Shown: positions 4,968 to 5,571 of the stretch, piece after piece | Layout of the letters: the number at the start of each line of letters is the position of its first letter | Numbering within the stretch: position 1 is the stretch's first letter | Source: Nitrososphaeraceae archaeon | GTDB taxonomy: Archaea; Thermoproteota; Nitrososphaeria; Nitrososphaerales; Nitrososphaeraceae | Assembly: GCA_029240395.1 (NCBI GenBank) | Contig: JAREAJ010000053.1 | Location: 1 to 5,571, forward strand | Direction of reading: 5' to 3' | DNA: 5,571 bases | Notes under the pieces: model-generated | Database searches by the model: none | What the model was told of the DNA's origin: nothing | The model's input: only the letters and a program-made list of their open reading frames with translations | Made by a program: the position numbers and the translations under genes

Positions 4968-5571
4968 TCATGACAATTTGTTTCCACACTCCTCACAAAA
5001 AGCTGCTTCTTCTTCATTTTGATGACCACATGATGAACATTTTCCTACGACGGAAGCAGTGTGAGAATCTCGAGAACGGGAATTAAGTGGTCCTTTACTG
5101 AGAAGTACGATGTCACCGATCTTCGAAATCTCGTTCCATAGGATCTCTACTAGGGTTTCACCTAGATCATTTTTACTGCCAGGCTGGTTATCACTCTTTT
5201 CTTTGTTATTACCACCAGCTCGGTTGATCTTGACACTAATCTGCGTCTCCCCACTTCTCCTTGCTGATCTTCTTAACCCAATTTCCTGAACTTTTCCAAT
5301 CAATAGAGCTTCGCTATCGTAGGCAGGCATACCCACAAGGGATTGAATTGGTTGAAATGTTATATCTTCCAGCAATTTCTCCGAAGGAACTTTTCCAGAT
5401 ACGTCGACTGAGCCTGCACTTATTTTTGAAGATTCTTGCGAAGTAGAGTCTCGAGCTATTAAAGGTTCGGATTGAGCCTTATCCCCTTCAACAGTTTGCT
5501 GTCCTGTTTGGCTCTCTACCCCTCTGGATCTATTGTCAGTACCACCTTTAGAAATGGTAGCTTGTTGACTA
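4968..5571 (-). CDS. PRC-barrel-like protein with C-terminal zinc ribbon (N-terminus outside window)
   Basis: The frame stays open from the TGA at 4970-4968 to the right edge of the window, so 200 C-terminal codons are visible and the start is missing. TTG at 5375 is in frame but is probably internal. Three parts can be seen. Residues 1-65 are rich in Ser, Gln, Gly, Thr and charged residues and look disordered. Residues about 74-160 resemble a PRC barrel: LVGMPAYDSEALLIGKVQEIG, then a beta segment (TQISVKINRAG), an insert rich in Asn, Lys and Gly, and VEILWNEISKIGDIVLLSKG. A C-terminal zinc ribbon has Cys178, 181, 192 and 195 (CX2C-X10-CX2C, ending FCEECGNKLS). No membrane segment is visible. 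PRC barrels occur in RNA-processing proteins and in archaeal division proteins such as CdvA, usually as binding modules; the ribbon suggests protein or nucleic-acid contact. The actual role is unknown. It converges with the acyl-CoA synthetase and shares its terminator region. Confidence 0.8.
   Translation of the reverse strand, partial: SQQATISKGGTDNRSRGVESQTGQQTVEGDKAQSEPLIARDSTSQESSKISAGSVDVSGKVPSEKLLEDITFQPIQSLVGMPAYDSEALLIGKVQEIGLRRSARRSGETQISVKINRAGGNNKEKSDNQPGSKNDLGETLVEILWNEISKIGDIVLLSKGPLNSRSRDSHTASVVGKCSSCGHQNEEEAAFCEECGNKLS

Noticed and set aside
5261..5446. 61-residue frame on + at the right end
   Set aside because: It is antisense to the PRC-barrel gene, whose frame is open across the whole segment and shows domain motifs.
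1..5571. CRISPR array, insertion sequence, attachment site or multi-gene defence island
   Set aside because: There are no regularly spaced repeats, transposase, integrase or tRNA ends. The single nuclease-like gene at the edge is not enough to call a defence system.

Overview
The window reads as archaeal chromosome, most likely from an ammonia-oxidising thaumarchaeon (Nitrososphaeria). Three things point that way. The first is a single-chain ADP-forming acyl-CoA synthetase of the type used in the thaumarchaeal 3-hydroxypropionate/4-hydroxybutyrate carbon cycle. The second is a set of archaeal TATA boxes placed about 25 nt before likely transcript starts, with little Shine-Dalgarno signal. The third is small archaeal-style proteins: a Holliday-junction-resolvase/Mrr-like nuclease and a PRC-barrel plus zinc-ribbon protein. 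Base composition is moderately AT-rich by eye. The lineage is an inference from gene content, because no rRNA or other marker gene is present.

Layout, left to right. (1) The 3' part of a PD-(D/E)XK-type nuclease gene on + (1-430, cut by the window edge). (2) A 131-bp gap with a TATA box, then a four-helix membrane protein of unknown function on + (562-1128). (3) A 92-bp convergent gap with weak hairpins and a T tract. (4) An M20-family metallopeptidase on - (1221-2624). (5) A divergent promoter region of about 120 bp with a TATA box for each side and an imperfect dyad. (6) The acyl-CoA synthetase on + (2745-4916), which carries an unusual Ser/Thr/Pro-rich N-terminal tail. (7) A 51-bp convergent gap containing a perfect AT-rich hairpin that can serve both strands as a terminator. 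(8) The C-terminal 200 codons of a PRC-barrel/zinc-ribbon protein on - (4968-5571, cut by the window edge).

The genes alternate in direction and each seems to be its own transcription unit, so no operon is visible. The only shared regulation suggested is between the peptidase and the acyl-CoA synthetase, whose starts are back to back. There is no CRISPR array, mobile element, tRNA or rRNA. I found no convincing evidence of a new multi-gene system. The best leads are the low-complexity tail on the acyl-CoA synthetase and the uncharacterised PRC-barrel/zinc-ribbon and membrane proteins.
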